A stretch of DNA of 64,000 nucleotides from an uncultured Pseudomonadales bacterium. Lineage in GTDB: Bacteria > Pseudomonadota > Gammaproteobacteria > Pseudomonadales > Pseudohongiellaceae. Below the pieces are notes generated by a model, which saw nothing but the letters and a program-made list of their open reading frames with translations, did not search any database and was not told the origin of the DNA. Below, one piece after another: positions 1-9,412 of the stretch. Position numbers and translations under genes: made by a program. Every line of letters starts with the position of its first letter. Position 1 is the stretch's first letter. The stretch is from positions 1 to 64,000 of the forward strand of contig CALSUH010000004.1 of the NCBI GenBank assembly GCA_943789485.1. Direction: 5' to 3'.

Positions 1-68
1 ATTCACTCTGGCAGATTAACAATAAAGTAAGACAGAATAATTGAACCTGATCTTTGGAGATAACATCG

Positions 69-1006
69 ATGCGACAATATCAAAAAACCTTTGCGCTATT
101 AGCCTTTGCCCTTACCGCAGTCTTTAGCCTCCAGGCACAAGCCCAATCTGCAGACAATGGCCGTTTCTTGAGCCTTGCGCCACCTACTGGCCTGCCCATC
201 ATACCTGTCATGGAAGGATGGATTTCTAACCCAGACGGTACAGCGAGCTTTTCCTTTGGCTTCATTAACCGAAACGATGAGCCAGTTGATATCCCTGTCG
301 GGTCGGCGAACTACATCGAGCCCGCCAAATACAGCGGCATGCAGCCCACACATTTTCCGGCAGGACGTTCAACGGGCATGTTCACGGTAACTGTTCCTGA
401 ATCTGAAGCCGGCGATGACATCTGGTGGCATATCAAGACCGGTAGCGAAGAAGCCTTGAAAGTCCCTGGACGATACGGCATAGGCGCATACGAGCTAGAC
501 TTCATCCTTCCGCGCCCGCAAGGCGCCATGCAGCCACTCGCCGGTTTCGGTGAAGACGGCCAAAGATCAGCTGGTCTTTTCGCTCAGGTGGGTGAACATC
601 AAGGCACCGTTGCGGTGGGTGAACCGGTGATTCTTTCTGTAAATGTCGAAGATATCTCGGAACGAGACTCTACTGACCCACGCTTCCTAGAGCCGATTGT
701 AATAGGCGTTGCGTTCAGCAAGTATCAGGGCCCTGGCATGGTGGAATTTGCACATCATGAGAGCACTGCTATCCCGAGAACCCCTATAAAGAAGGCGACC
801 GTAGATTCCGTTTCTTCCGTGAGATTACTCCTGGCCAAATTAAAGTAGAAGGCGGCAGTGGTGTAGCTAAAACAATCGCCACTTTCTCTGAGCCGGGTGA
901 ATACATGATTCACACCAAGGTAGACAACTTTGCCGGTCCAGACAGCTCGAACGGCGACCAGTGCTGTTGGACGAATATTGTTCAAAAAGTAACTGTAAGC
1001 CCGTAA
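69..1006 (+). pseudogene. Exported conserved protein, frameshifted
   Basis: An N-terminal signal peptide (Lys/Arg-poor leader ending LQAQAQ) precedes a beta-rich, tryptophan-containing secreted domain. I do not recognise the family. The ATG at 69 is chosen because GGAG lies 8 nt upstream; the longer frame needs a TTG at 54. The frame closes at 848, but coding continues one frame over from about 775 to the TAA at 1004-1006. That stretch carries a plausible C-terminal half (FREITPGQIKVEGG, then GEYMIHTKVDNFAGPDSS, then NGDQCCWTNIVQKVTVSP). A single indel near 770-781 therefore splits one gene of about 312 codons. It sits upstream of the cytochrome c/monooxygenase-like genes on the same strand and may work with them. 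A sequencing error is as likely as true decay. Confidence 0.65.
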
Positions 1007-1285
1007 GCTCTTGTTATTATTAGCTTTTTGGCCGACTTTCGCGGCCGGCCAGAAAGCAAGCAAGGGTGTTTCGTCGCGATTCCCGGCTGGAGGGGCGCTA
1101 GCGGCAACACTCAGCGAAAAAAACCTCCAAAATGTGTTTCAATTTGTTGCAATGATTCCCCGAAAATAGCCGTATTCGATGGACATTTGAGGGGCAGCGA
1201 ATTAGAATTTTCAGCAGGTATTAATGCAAGAATTCAATTAAAACTTTATTTTAGATCGATAACTCTCAATTTTTAGGAGAAAGGC

Positions 1286-2658
1286 ATGAAAACAGTACGC
1301 GTATTGACTGCTGCAGTAAGCGGCGTATTCCTCGCATTTGGCCTACAGGCTAGTGCTCAGGACGACGCAGTTACTTACAACAGTCACGTTGCTCAGATTA
1401 TCAACGAGAATTGCGTTGTTTGCCATCACAGAGGGCGGCATCGGCCCCATGCAGCTCTCCAGCTATGATCAGGTCCGCCCTTGGGCACCACTGATCCAGC
1501 TTACGTGTTGCTAATCAGCGAAATGCCTCCTTATGCCTACGACCACGGCATCGGCATTCAGGACCTTCAAGCTGACTGGCGCTTAGATGTCTCAGGACAG
1601 AGATCGACACTGTCGTCGCCTGGGTTAATGCCAAGGCTCACCAATGGGTCCATGCAGGACGTCGTTCCTCCAGCTGCGGTCGTTCGCGATCCTGAGCGAG
1701 TGGAATCTTGCTGCCCCTGATTATGGCCAGCCTGATCTAATCATTCGCCTCTGCTACCTATCGATATTCCTGCAAATGGAAACGACCTTTGGCATAAGCA
1801 CTATGTTGACACTGGCGTGACACAGGATCGCTGCATCAAGGCGGTTCAGGTTAAGCCACGTGGAGACGCTGCTGCTGTTGTTCATCACGCTAATTCTGAC
1901 GTTGAATCGCAAGACGAGAACGGGGAGTGGCAGAAGTACGGTCAGCTTACGGAATACGCTATGGGCAAGTGGGGTGAGTTAGTACCTGAGGGTGTTTGCC
2001 GAACTATGCCTGCGGATTCGCGCGTTGCTTGGGACATTCACATGTTTCCAGGTGGTGTTGGCGCAACGGCTCCAGGCACAATGATCAAAGACAACGTTGT
2101 TGAAATCGGTCTTTGGTTTCACGACGATGACTATATGACTGCTTCCGCGAAGACTCCTTACAAGCAGGATCTGAAACTGTATCGACTGACTGACGGCTAC
2201 GAAGCGGCGAGCTTATCGTTCCTCCTAATGGCTACACGATGACTCAGGGTTTTCATTCTTTCGATCACCCGGTTCGCATCGATAGCTTCCAGCCACACGG
2301 CCACTTACGCATGAATGCAGCCTCTCTGGAAGTTTTCTACCCAGAAACTGGCCGCACTGAGCAAATCAGCCAGATCTCTAACTGGAGTGCCACATGGCAC
2401 CACAGCCACCTGTATGAAGAAGATGTCGCTCCTCTACTTCCAACAGGCGCTGTATTGGTAATCAAGCAGTGGTACGACAACACAGCGAATAACCCAAATA
2501 ACCCTGATCCTGATCAGTGGGTTGTAGGCGGAAGCCGTACTGGCGACGAGATGTCTCATGCTTGGATCGCGGTTACTCACCTCGATGACGAAGGCTATGA
2601 AAATATCGTTGCAGATCGCAGAGAAAAAGAAGAGCGTTCACTAGCCGGTAACGACTAG
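1286..2658 (+). pseudogene. Frameshifted paralog of the cytochrome c/copper monooxygenase-like protein
   Basis: This is a near copy of the intact gene that follows it, broken by at least six frame changes. The signal peptide and CVVCH heme site are in one frame to about 1430. GIGPMQL and the stretch through WAPLIQ are in the next. EMPPYAYDHGIGIQD (about 1520-1590) is in a third. A stretch from about 1697 to 2190 carries VVHHANSDV and IHMFPGGVGATAPG, and 2206-2658 carries PHGHLRMN and GDEMSHAW. All heme and copper ligand motifs survive and codon-level similarity is retained across each break, so the indels are recent or artefactual. AGGAGA lies 6 nt upstream of the ATG at 1286. A strong terminator follows the last fragment. 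Confidence 0.85.
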
Positions 2659-2701
2659 TACCTAGCTAAGTAGAATTGGGCTAACCTCTTCTAAGAAGTC
2701 C

Positions 2702-2737
2702 AAAAGGCCGGCTAATCTCGATTAACCGGCCTTTTTT
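2702..2737 (+). terminator. Rho-independent terminator
   Basis: An AAAAGGCCGG stem pairs with CCGGCCTTTTTT, with partly paired CTAAT/ATTA in the upper stem, followed by a T run. It lies 44 nt after the stop of the frameshifted monooxygenase-like copy. Confidence 0.9.
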
Positions 2738-2904
2738 ATTGTCTGGGTTTTGTCAAATTAATCGCTGTTACTGCTTCTTCCGGCCTCAAAAAAGAGGTAG
2801 AATCCAATGAGATCTTCTGCAATAACAGGATTCATCTATCCAATCAATGGATTACTCGAGCCTAATAGAATCGAGATTCCCCTAAAGATCAAAAGGAGAG
2901 ATTT

Positions 2905-4251
2905 ATGAGTATTTCGAAAGGCTGGTTAGGCCTAGCCGCGCTTGCCGCAGCAGGGTTTCAAGTTTCGGCACTGGCTCAGTCGGCTGCCGATCATGACGTC
3001 ACCTACAACGGTGAAGTCGGCAAAATCCTCAACGAGAACTGCGTAGTCTGCCACCGCGAAGGCGGAATCGGGCCCATGCAGCTTACAAATTACGATCAGG
3101 TTCGCCCTTGGGCACCGCTGATCCAATTGCGAGTCGCGAATCGTGAAATGCCTCCGTATGCCTATGACCATGGCATCGGCATTCAGGATCTCGAAGGCGA
3201 TTGGCGCTTAGAACAAGAAGAAATCGATACCATTGTAGCCTGGGTAAACCAAGGCTCGCCAATGGGCGATGCAGATATTGTCGTGGCTATGCCTGAGATG
3301 AATGACCCTAGCGAATGGAACTTCGTGTCTCAATTCGGTCAGCCGGACACAATCATTCCCTCCATCTCTATCGACATACCAGCCAACGGCAATGACCTTT
3401 GGAGTAACCACTACGTACCCAGCGGTATGACAGCAGATCGCTGCATCAAGGCCGTGCAGGTTAAGCCAAGAGGCGATGCCCAGGCCGTAGTTCACCATGC
3501 GAACTCGTCAGTTGTATTAGAACAGCCAGACGGCACCATGGAGCGTCAAAGCATGCTCACTGAATATGCTATGGGCAAATGGGGCGAAATCGTTCCTGAA
3601 GGCGTATGTCGCACGCTGCCAAAAGACGCAATAGTTAGCTGGAGCATTCACATGTTCCCAGGTGGCGTTGGCGCGACAGCTCCCGGCACTATGATTGAGG
3701 ATAACGTGGTTGAGATCGGCCTCTGGTTACACCCAGTAGGTTACGAGGAAGAAGCTAAATACAAGCAGGACCTAGCTCTTTATCAGATCAGCCCGCAGGC
3801 AGACATTGCCATCCCACCGAATGGTTATTCCATGACACAGGGGTTCCACTCCTTCGATCACCCGATTCGTCTTGACAGCTTTCAGCCTCATGGCCACTTG
3901 CGCATGAATGCTGCCTCGCTGGAGATCTTCTATCCAGAGACTGGTCGCACTGAGCAGATCAGCCAAGTCTCAAAGTGGAGCGCGACATGGCACCACAGTC
4001 ACATCTACAACGAAGACGTAGCTCCCTTAATACCTGCGGGCGCGGTATTGGTATTGAAGCAGTGGTACGACAACACAGCTGACAACCCCAACAACCCCGA
4101 TCCGGATATGTGGGTAATGGGCGGCAGCCGTACTGGCGATGAGATGACTCACGCTTGGTTAGCTATTACTCATCTAGACGATGAAGGCTTCGAGCAGTTA
4201 GTTGCCGAACGCAAAGAAAAAGAAGAACGTTCACTAGCCGGCAACGACTAG
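2905..4251 (+). CDS. Periplasmic cytochrome c / copper type II monooxygenase-like protein
   Basis: 448 residues with a signal peptide ending near ALAQS. An N-terminal cytochrome c-like segment has one CVVCH heme site (46-50) and a likely axial Met in EMPPY (82). The C-terminal part follows the PHM/dopamine beta-monooxygenase copper pattern: His pair 197-198 (VVHHAN), His249 (IHMFPGG), His-x-His 329-331 (PHGHLR), and Met414 in GDEM. All expected ligands for two copper sites are therefore visible. In the known family these enzymes hydroxylate C-H bonds using copper, oxygen and an electron donor. Here the heme domain could be the built-in donor, which is inference. AAAGGAGAG precedes the ATG. 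The broken upstream copy shows tandem duplication. The substrate is unknown. Confidence 0.8.
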   Translation: MSISKGWLGLAALAAAGFQVSALAQSAADHDVTYNGEVGKILNENCVVCHREGGIGPMQLTNYDQVRPWAPLIQLRVANREMPPYAYDHGIGIQDLEGDWRLEQEEIDTIVAWVNQGSPMGDADIVVAMPEMNDPSEWNFVSQFGQPDTIIPSISIDIPANGNDLWSNHYVPSGMTADRCIKAVQVKPRGDAQAVVHHANSSVVLEQPDGTMERQSMLTEYAMGKWGEIVPEGVCRTLPKDAIVSWSIHMFPGGVGATAPGTMIEDNVVEIGLWLHPVGYEEEAKYKQDLALYQISPQADIAIPPNGYSMTQGFHSFDHPIRLDSFQPHGHLRMNAASLEIFYPETGRTEQISQVSKWSATWHHSHIYNEDVAPLIPAGAVLVLKQWYDNTADNPNNPDPDMWVMGGSRTGDEMTHAWLAITHLDDEGFEQLVAERKEKEERSLAGND

Positions 4252-4278
4252 TAACAAAGCTTCACAAGAAAACAAAAA

Positions 4279-4308
4279 GGCCGAGGGCTTCCGCTCTCGG
4301 CCTTTTTT
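4279..4308 (+). terminator. Rho-independent terminator
   Basis: GGCCGAG pairs with CTCGGCC across a short loop, followed by six T and preceded by an A run. It lies 27 nt after the monooxygenase-like stop codon. Confidence 0.9.
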
Positions 4309-4361
4309 ATTGATCTCTGTTCTTCTTGGCGACAGCCTTATCTTTCTGCCAATTTATCCAT

Positions 4362-4823
4362 CTACCTATCCAAGAAGTGGAAGTCCGCAGGACCAGCCCG
4401 CCGCACCACGATTACAGCATCTTCCCCACCGACTGGCACGTCCCAGGAATGATTTAGTTTACCGGGTATGACGATATAACTGCCAGTACTCACCGAGTAA
4501 CTCTCCTCGCCTAGAACAATCGTCACAGTTCCCTGCACCACCACCACAAACTCATCATGGGTGTGCCAATGCGTATCGAAATGCGAGCCCGCCGGAAATT
4601 TCGCGTAGTAGGTAATGCCGCCCGTGACCGGATCAATGCCCTGCTGCGCGGTTTGCACACCCACGGGAGCACCATTGCCTCCGCCGGGCAAACCCCACTG
4701 GATGTCGGCTAGCGTGATGGCTAGTGGGTCGTACTTAATGGCTGGGGATTCTTCAGCTTGAAGTAGAGTGCTGGCAATAAATGTAGAGCTCAATGCAAGG
4801 GCCAGATAAATGTTTTTAGTCAC
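4362..4823 (-). CDS. Exported cupin-domain protein
   Basis: A small secreted cupin of about 153 residues. A GTG start at 4823 is preferred over the upstream in-frame ATG: GGAG lies 9 nt before it and the hydrophobic signal peptide follows at once. The cupin barrel is clear, with the metal motif HFDTHWHTHDEFVVVVQG (three His plus Glu) and a second motif around GKLNHSWDVP. Such proteins bind a divalent metal and act as dioxygenases, isomerases or sensors. The reaction cannot be named here. It is transcribed towards the preceding monooxygenase-like gene, so the two are not an operon. Confidence 0.8.
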   Translation of the reverse strand: MTKNIYLALALSSTFIASTLLQAEESPAIKYDPLAITLADIQWGLPGGGNGAPVGVQTAQQGIDPVTGGITYYAKFPAGSHFDTHWHTHDEFVVVVQGTVTIVLGEESYSVSTGSYIVIPGKLNHSWDVPVGGEDAVIVVRRAGPADFHFLDR

Positions 4824-4932
4824 AGAGTTAGTCTCCAATCTTAGTGGGTAGTAGAGCATTAGAATTTTTTAGTAAATATCTACAACACTATCATGATATT
4901 AAAGTCTGCGAGGCAAACCCATTTCCCCGATT

Positions 4933-7506
4933 TCAATAAAGCTGAACCTTTAAAGATTCTAATTGGACAGAGTAGTGCTTATATAATGCCATGCCCTCTA
5001 TTTCCATAGCTCTTTCAAAATACAGCTGCCCTGTGCACAGATTTTCAGAACTAATCGCCAATTCTGCTAGGGCAATATTCGCTTCCCATGTACTCAATAG
5101 TGCTCCGGTATTCTTGGCTATTGCTAAGGCTTCTTCTAAATCTCGCTCAGCAGCAACATGATCTCCTTTTGCTACATGTAATTTAGCCCGAGCGATCAAG
5201 CCGCTTGGCAGATACAGCCATTCATTGGCCCCCTTAAAAAGCTCTACCTGTTTATTTAAATAGTGAGAAGCGCTTTTCAAGTCCTCGATTTCAAGATAAA
5301 TCAATCCTAGAACAAGAAGGTCACTTGCAAATAATGAAGTTGTATCCACCGCTACTTGCCAGACATTAGTCTTCCGCCATTCCAATGTTAGTAGCGCGCG
5401 CTTCAGGGCTCTATCCGTTTCGCCAGTATCCAGTAGGTACTTGCAGTAATAAGAACTAATCGTTGGGCATGCCGGTTCACAGTCCGGCTCCCTCTTATTT
5501 AGAATTATTTCGGCAACATCGAAGAGTTTCGCCGCTTCGTCTGAATCTCCTTCGAGAAAGCTAAGATATGCCCCAATGCTAATTGAAACTGCTAGTAGCA
5601 CTTCGTTATCTGCAGCCGCCACACTCTCCTGCCCGCTATCCCATTCTTGTCTAGCATCATGTAGCCTACCTGTGGCTATCAACATCGAGATAAGAGGGCC
5701 TGAGGTGACTGCGGCTTCGAACCAACTTTGGCTTTTCTGGAATCCCTGGATACTAAGAATTGAAGGCGCGAGCGCTGCGTCTATTTGACCTAAGTAAATT
5801 AGGTTTGCAGCGGCACAAGAGAGCAGATAAAAACTAGCCAGCTCCGACAGCTCGGCTACGGGCTCGGTCCAAGGCCTGCGAAAGAAGGCTCTTATACAAC
5901 TTTGATCGGCGTGATGAGAGCCTTCAGTAAAGATCGAGAACTGTTTCCGCTTAATCCTATCAAAATAGAGTTGAAAACTTTCCTCAACCAGTCCTGCCCT
6001 CGTCCCGTGAATTACTGCCCTAAACAGAGGCTCCAATTGCACCATCGATTTTGGATTCGCTATCGCATTATCCTGCAAAAAATTGAATACGATCTTGTTC
6101 CCCTGCCTCCAAACTTCAGGTTTCTCTCTTCGCAAATTCTCGTTTAAGAAGTCACGAATGAGAGGATGACTATCAATAAAAGTACTCTCGCCGGTTTTGG
6201 ATGTAGCTATTAAGTTAGCGTCTTCCAACTTCTTGAGCGCATAACTCCACTCAGAGTGCGATAAATCAGCTAACTCTGCGGTAAGTCCAGATACGGGCTC
6301 AGTGGTCACTAGAGCTTTCACATCATCTAGAGTGATGCCCCTGTCAAAAAGTCCAAGTAGATTCAATAAAGAAATTTCCTGAGGTGAATCAAACCAACAC
6401 AAATAGGCTCGTACTATGCTATTAGCACGCGTATCGAATGATTGAATGTCGACGAGGGAATTCAAGTCCCTATAGTTTGAAATATTAGCGTCATGAACGA
6501 CCGAAAGATAACCCGCTAGCAGCGACAAACATAACGGGTGCCCGGAATAGACTTCTACCGCGGACTCCATGTCCATCTCATCGCCGCAGATACCCATAGC
6601 AGATAGCAACTGCACTCCATCTGTATTACTTAATCGCTCTAGGTGTAAAGATTGAGTACGTCCATCACTAAAAGATGCAAATTCTGAGATCGATAAACGC
6701 GAAGTAATAATACACAGCCCATTGTTATTCGCCGCTAGTTCTCGTAGCAGAAGTGATACGGCTGGATTTTCAATTTCACCCTGCTTGGGGCCTGGCGGAT
6801 ATTGAAGCGGTTCGAGTCCGTCCAAAATAAGAAGTGTTGTAGACTCGCGGATGAGATCTGCTAGCCGATTTGCCTTCGCCCAAGGCGTTCCCTTTGCTGG
6901 ATTTTTGTCACCAAACCACTCTAAAGCCTGTTCAATAAATAAATCACCTGAAGCTTTGACATCTGCCCCCGTGCCCTGCCAATAAAACGACCAAGCGTAG
7001 ACCCTATTAGCAGGTGAGTAATCCAATTTATCCAACCGCGAAAGCCAGCTATTGACTAGGCTACTCTTGCCAACCCCTCCGAAGGCGACTATCTCCAAAC
7101 AGTTGATTTCTTGCTCATACCAAGCACGATCAATCGCATCGATTTCAGCGCTTCGACCAAAAAGGTTCAGGCCTGTGTTGGGTAATGATGAAAGTGAAAT
7201 TCTTTCTAAGCGAGTATCTAACGCGTTGAGTTCTAGTTTTTTACCTAACCTTTCCCCAAACTCACTTAGCTCCAAGGTGAACCAATAAGGCTCAATTTCA
7301 AATGCTGCAGCCACGTCAAGAATCTGACTATGCGGTATATTGTTCCCTACGCTCGTTTCAGAACCGTGGACCCACTTGGTAATTGCTTGTCGAGAGATGC
7401 CAAGATGCCTGCCTAGGGTGGCGTTACTACTTAGCGAAGGATTAATGCAGGAGATATACAACTTAGATAGCTTCTTCGCGAGGTGGGGATGTTTCCCTGA
7501 GCGCAT
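4933..7506 (-). CDS. HTH - NB-ARC (STAND) ATPase - TPR protein
   Basis: 857 residues. Residues about 28-48 form an XRE-type helix-turn-helix (TLGRHLGISRQAITKWVHG). A STAND NTPase follows, with Walker A GGVGKSS (143-149), Walker B LLILDGLE (225-232), an arginine sensor in IITSR (267-270) and a GHPL motif near 325 in place of the usual GLPL. The remaining half is helical with TPR-like repeats (for example around LDTGETDRALKRALLTLEWR). Known relatives are oligomerising switch ATPases used in regulation or, with effector domains, in antiphage immunity. No toxic effector domain is visible and the HTH takes its place, so a transcriptional regulator that senses a ligand through its TPRs is the simplest reading. 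GGAG precedes the ATG. Confidence 0.8.
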   Translation of the reverse strand: MRSGKHPHLAKKLSKLYISCINPSLSSNATLGRHLGISRQAITKWVHGSETSVGNNIPHSQILDVAAAFEIEPYWFTLELSEFGERLGKKLELNALDTRLERISLSSLPNTGLNLFGRSAEIDAIDRAWYEQEINCLEIVAFGGVGKSSLVNSWLSRLDKLDYSPANRVYAWSFYWQGTGADVKASGDLFIEQALEWFGDKNPAKGTPWAKANRLADLIRESTTLLILDGLEPLQYPPGPKQGEIENPAVSLLLRELAANNNGLCIITSRLSISEFASFSDGRTQSLHLERLSNTDGVQLLSAMGICGDEMDMESAVEVYSGHPLCLSLLAGYLSVVHDANISNYRDLNSLVDIQSFDTRANSIVRAYLCWFDSPQEISLLNLLGLFDRGITLDDVKALVTTEPVSGLTAELADLSHSEWSYALKKLEDANLIATSKTGESTFIDSHPLIRDFLNENLRREKPEVWRQGNKIVFNFLQDNAIANPKSMVQLEPLFRAVIHGTRAGLVEESFQLYFDRIKRKQFSIFTEGSHHADQSCIRAFFRRPWTEPVAELSELASFYLLSCAAANLIYLGQIDAALAPSILSIQGFQKSQSWFEAAVTSGPLISMLIATGRLHDARQEWDSGQESVAAADNEVLLAVSISIGAYLSFLEGDSDEAAKLFDVAEIILNKREPDCEPACPTISSYYCKYLLDTGETDRALKRALLTLEWRKTNVWQVAVDTTSLFASDLLVLGLIYLEIEDLKSASHYLNKQVELFKGANEWLYLPSGLIARAKLHVAKGDHVAAERDLEEALAIAKNTGALLSTWEANIALAELAISSENLCTGQLYFERAMEIEGMALYKHYSVQLESLKVQLY

Positions 7507-7645
7507 AAGTACTCCTTCTGGACCGTTGTTGGATTCTAGATGGTCATTTTACTTATTTGCTACGCACCCTGGTAATTAGGTAATGTCTTCCTTAAAAGAC
7601 TGTGAAATACTAAGATTTAGTCGAGGTTATCCCACAAATATAACG

Positions 7646-7679
7646 GATTCAAGGAATATGACCGATTCAAGGGCTATGA
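7646..7679. repeat. Short direct repeat upstream of pilin/STAND genes
   Basis: Two 16-bp copies (GATTCAAGGAATATGA and GATTCAAGGGCTATGA) match at 14 of 16 positions and start 18 bp apart. They lie between the divergent STAND gene and pilin gene, so they could be a tandem operator, for instance for the HTH of the STAND protein. That is a guess from position only. Confidence 0.35.
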
Positions 7680-7752
7680 TGAATTTGGATATTCACCAGC
7701 CTAGATAAGATTTCGTGCAACGCTAAATTCAAGTTTATATACAGCTGTACTT

Positions 7753-7780
7753 TTGTAATTCTTATATACATGCCTATAAT
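7753..7780 (+). promoter_or_regulatory. Putative sigma-70 promoter for the pilin gene
   Basis: TTGTAA and a perfect TATAAT are separated by 16 bp, about 128 bp upstream of the pilin ATG. The surrounding sequence is AT-rich. The match is by eye. Confidence 0.4.
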
Positions 7781-7907
7781 CATTATGCTTTTTACACACC
7801 AGACCAGGAATCGAGATTGCATTACATTGATTTTGGAAACCCAAATCTTAAAAAGTACATATCTCAGCGAACTTAAGCTACACTTATTGCTATATTGGAG
7901 TAGGCAT

Positions 7908-8327
7908 ATGCTTAGAACACAGCATCAACGAGGCTTTACCCTGATTGAATTATTGATCGTTGTAGCGATTATTGGTGTGCTTGCCTCTGTCGCTCTGCCG
8001 GCTTATTCGCTGTATCAAAATAGCGCGCGATTCACTGAAGCCATACTGGCTATTGGTTCTAGCAGCGCTGCGATGGATGTTGCAGCTGCCACGGGCAGCG
8101 TGTCCGCTCTGACAGACTTCGATTCAGGCACAAATGGTCTTCCCAGCGCTCAAACTCTCGCGGCGGACGCGCATGGTATTAGCGTGACCGATGGTGTTAT
8201 TACCATTGTCTGGAAAACTGATGGTACTAGCCTAAGTGGGGTGACCTATACGTTGACAGCTCAGGGTATTCTCCCACCTATTCAATGGGTTTCTGGCGGC
8301 ACCTGTGTTGCCGCAGGCTACTGTTAG
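7908..8327 (+). CDS. Type IV pilin-like protein (prepilin)
   Basis: 139 residues from the ATG at 7908, chosen because GGAG lies 8 nt upstream and a short basic leader follows. The prepilin peptidase site and methylation motif are canonical: RG then FTLIELLIVVAIIGVLASV, with Glu at position 5 of the mature protein. The rest is a short globular domain ending in two Cys (TCVAAGYC) that could form the usual C-terminal disulfide loop. No other pilus genes flank it, so it is an orphan pilin assembled by machinery encoded elsewhere. It could be a major or minor pilin or a pseudopilin. The large MshQ-like gene in this window belongs to the same biological theme. Confidence 0.85.
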   Translation: MLRTQHQRGFTLIELLIVVAIIGVLASVALPAYSLYQNSARFTEAILAIGSSSAAMDVAAATGSVSALTDFDSGTNGLPSAQTLAADAHGISVTDGVITIVWKTDGTSLSGVTYTLTAQGILPPIQWVSGGTCVAAGYC

Positions 8328-8485
8328 GCGTTCCGCATCATCCGTTAGTTATCTCTCTTTCTCTAGCACTACCCTTTCTACTACCGCACTTCTCTACCCA
8401 GATTGTGGCACATAAAAAAATTTCTTAAGCGTTCGTTTTAGCTAGCCACTACTAATCGACGAGATTAATGTTTGCTGGGGGCACC

Positions 8486-9079
8486 TTATTGAAGAGCCCG
8501 CACATTAAAGCTGATACTTACGCGATCTTTAGTACTCTGGTTAGGCTCAACACCGTGCTCTAACCAGCCAGGGAATATGTACATCCTGCCTTCTTCTGGA
8601 CGCATACGAACCTCCTCAGCCGTAAAATCAGTTTGTTGTGTAATCGGACTGGTAAACATTCTAGATGCAACGCGCGGGTCGCGAAAGTAGATACTGCCGC
8701 ATTCTGGCGCCTTAAGGCTCACGTAATAGACACCACTGAAGTGACAGTTAGCGTGGTAATGGAGCTTATTGGAAGCCCCGGGTGGGCTGATATTTAGCCA
8801 TGCTTGATGGTCTAAAATTCTGTTTGGCTTAAAGTGCTGAGATTCAGCGATACGTTGGCATGCTTGCACAATACGAAGATTAATATCTTTGAACTCCTCC
8901 AGGTTTTGAAGAATATTAGGGCTCTGCCAACCTTTTACATTGGTATTGTTAACGCCATTAGGGTCATTCCTTCTCATCTTATTGGCCAATTCCAATATTT
9001 TCGCGTTGAAGCTCACTCTGTCGTCGAACAGGGTGGTCCAGACGAGGCTGGGGAATAGTGCTTGAGTGTCGATTTCCAA
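8486..9079 (-). CDS. 2OG-Fe(II) oxygenase family protein (TIGR02466-like)
   Basis: 197 residues matching the family of putative 2-oxoglutarate/Fe(II) oxygenases with the central signature HYHANCHFSGVYYVSLKAP, a later FPGWLEHGVEPN with the distal His, and an Arg in RVSISFN for 2-oxoglutarate. The product should be cytoplasmic, since no signal peptide is present. The start appears to be TTG at 9079 with AGAGGA 7 nt upstream; no in-frame ATG is available there. The substrate of this family is not established. It is transcribed towards the pilin gene without overlap. Confidence 0.75.
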   Translation of the reverse strand: MEIDTQALFPSLVWTTLFDDRVSFNAKILELANKMRRNDPNGVNNTNVKGWQSPNILQNLEEFKDINLRIVQACQRIAESQHFKPNRILDHQAWLNISPPGASNKLHYHANCHFSGVYYVSLKAPECGSIYFRDPRVASRMFTSPITQQTDFTAEEVRMRPEEGRMYIFPGWLEHGVEPNQSTKDRVSISFNVRALQ

Positions 9080-9314
9080 TGAAATGTCCTCTGCGTGGTT
9101 AGTTCGATGAATCTTGCTTTCAGAAAAGACTAACGAGATCTCTGAAGCGACTGACTCGAGGCGATTAAATTATAAAGAAAATGTAATGATTTAGCGATTT
9201 TGGAGTCCCCCGCTTTTTCTCTAATACTCGATGAAAATTTTTGTAGGAGCAGATTGAAATCTCAATCTGCTAAACTGAACCCACCTCACATTGCACTTTC
9301 CTGTTTTTACGGCA

Positions 9315-9345
9315 TAAAAAAAGGGGCTCTTAAAGAGCCCCTTTT
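9315..9345 (-). terminator. Rho-independent terminator of the TonB receptor gene
   Basis: AAAAGGGGCTCT (9319-9330) pairs perfectly with AGAGCCCCTTTT (9334-9345) across a 3-nt loop. On the minus strand it ends in a T run. It lies about 70 nt beyond the receptor stop codon. Confidence 0.9.
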
Positions 9346-9412
9346 ACTTTATCTAGTCACCGAGGTGACCTTCAAAGTTGCCGCACTAGTCAAACGTGCG
9401 GTTTTACGATTG

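Noticed and set aside
4933-7506. STAND protein as a named Avs-type antiphage system
   Set aside because: No effector domain and no neighbouring defence genes. Architecture alone is not enough.
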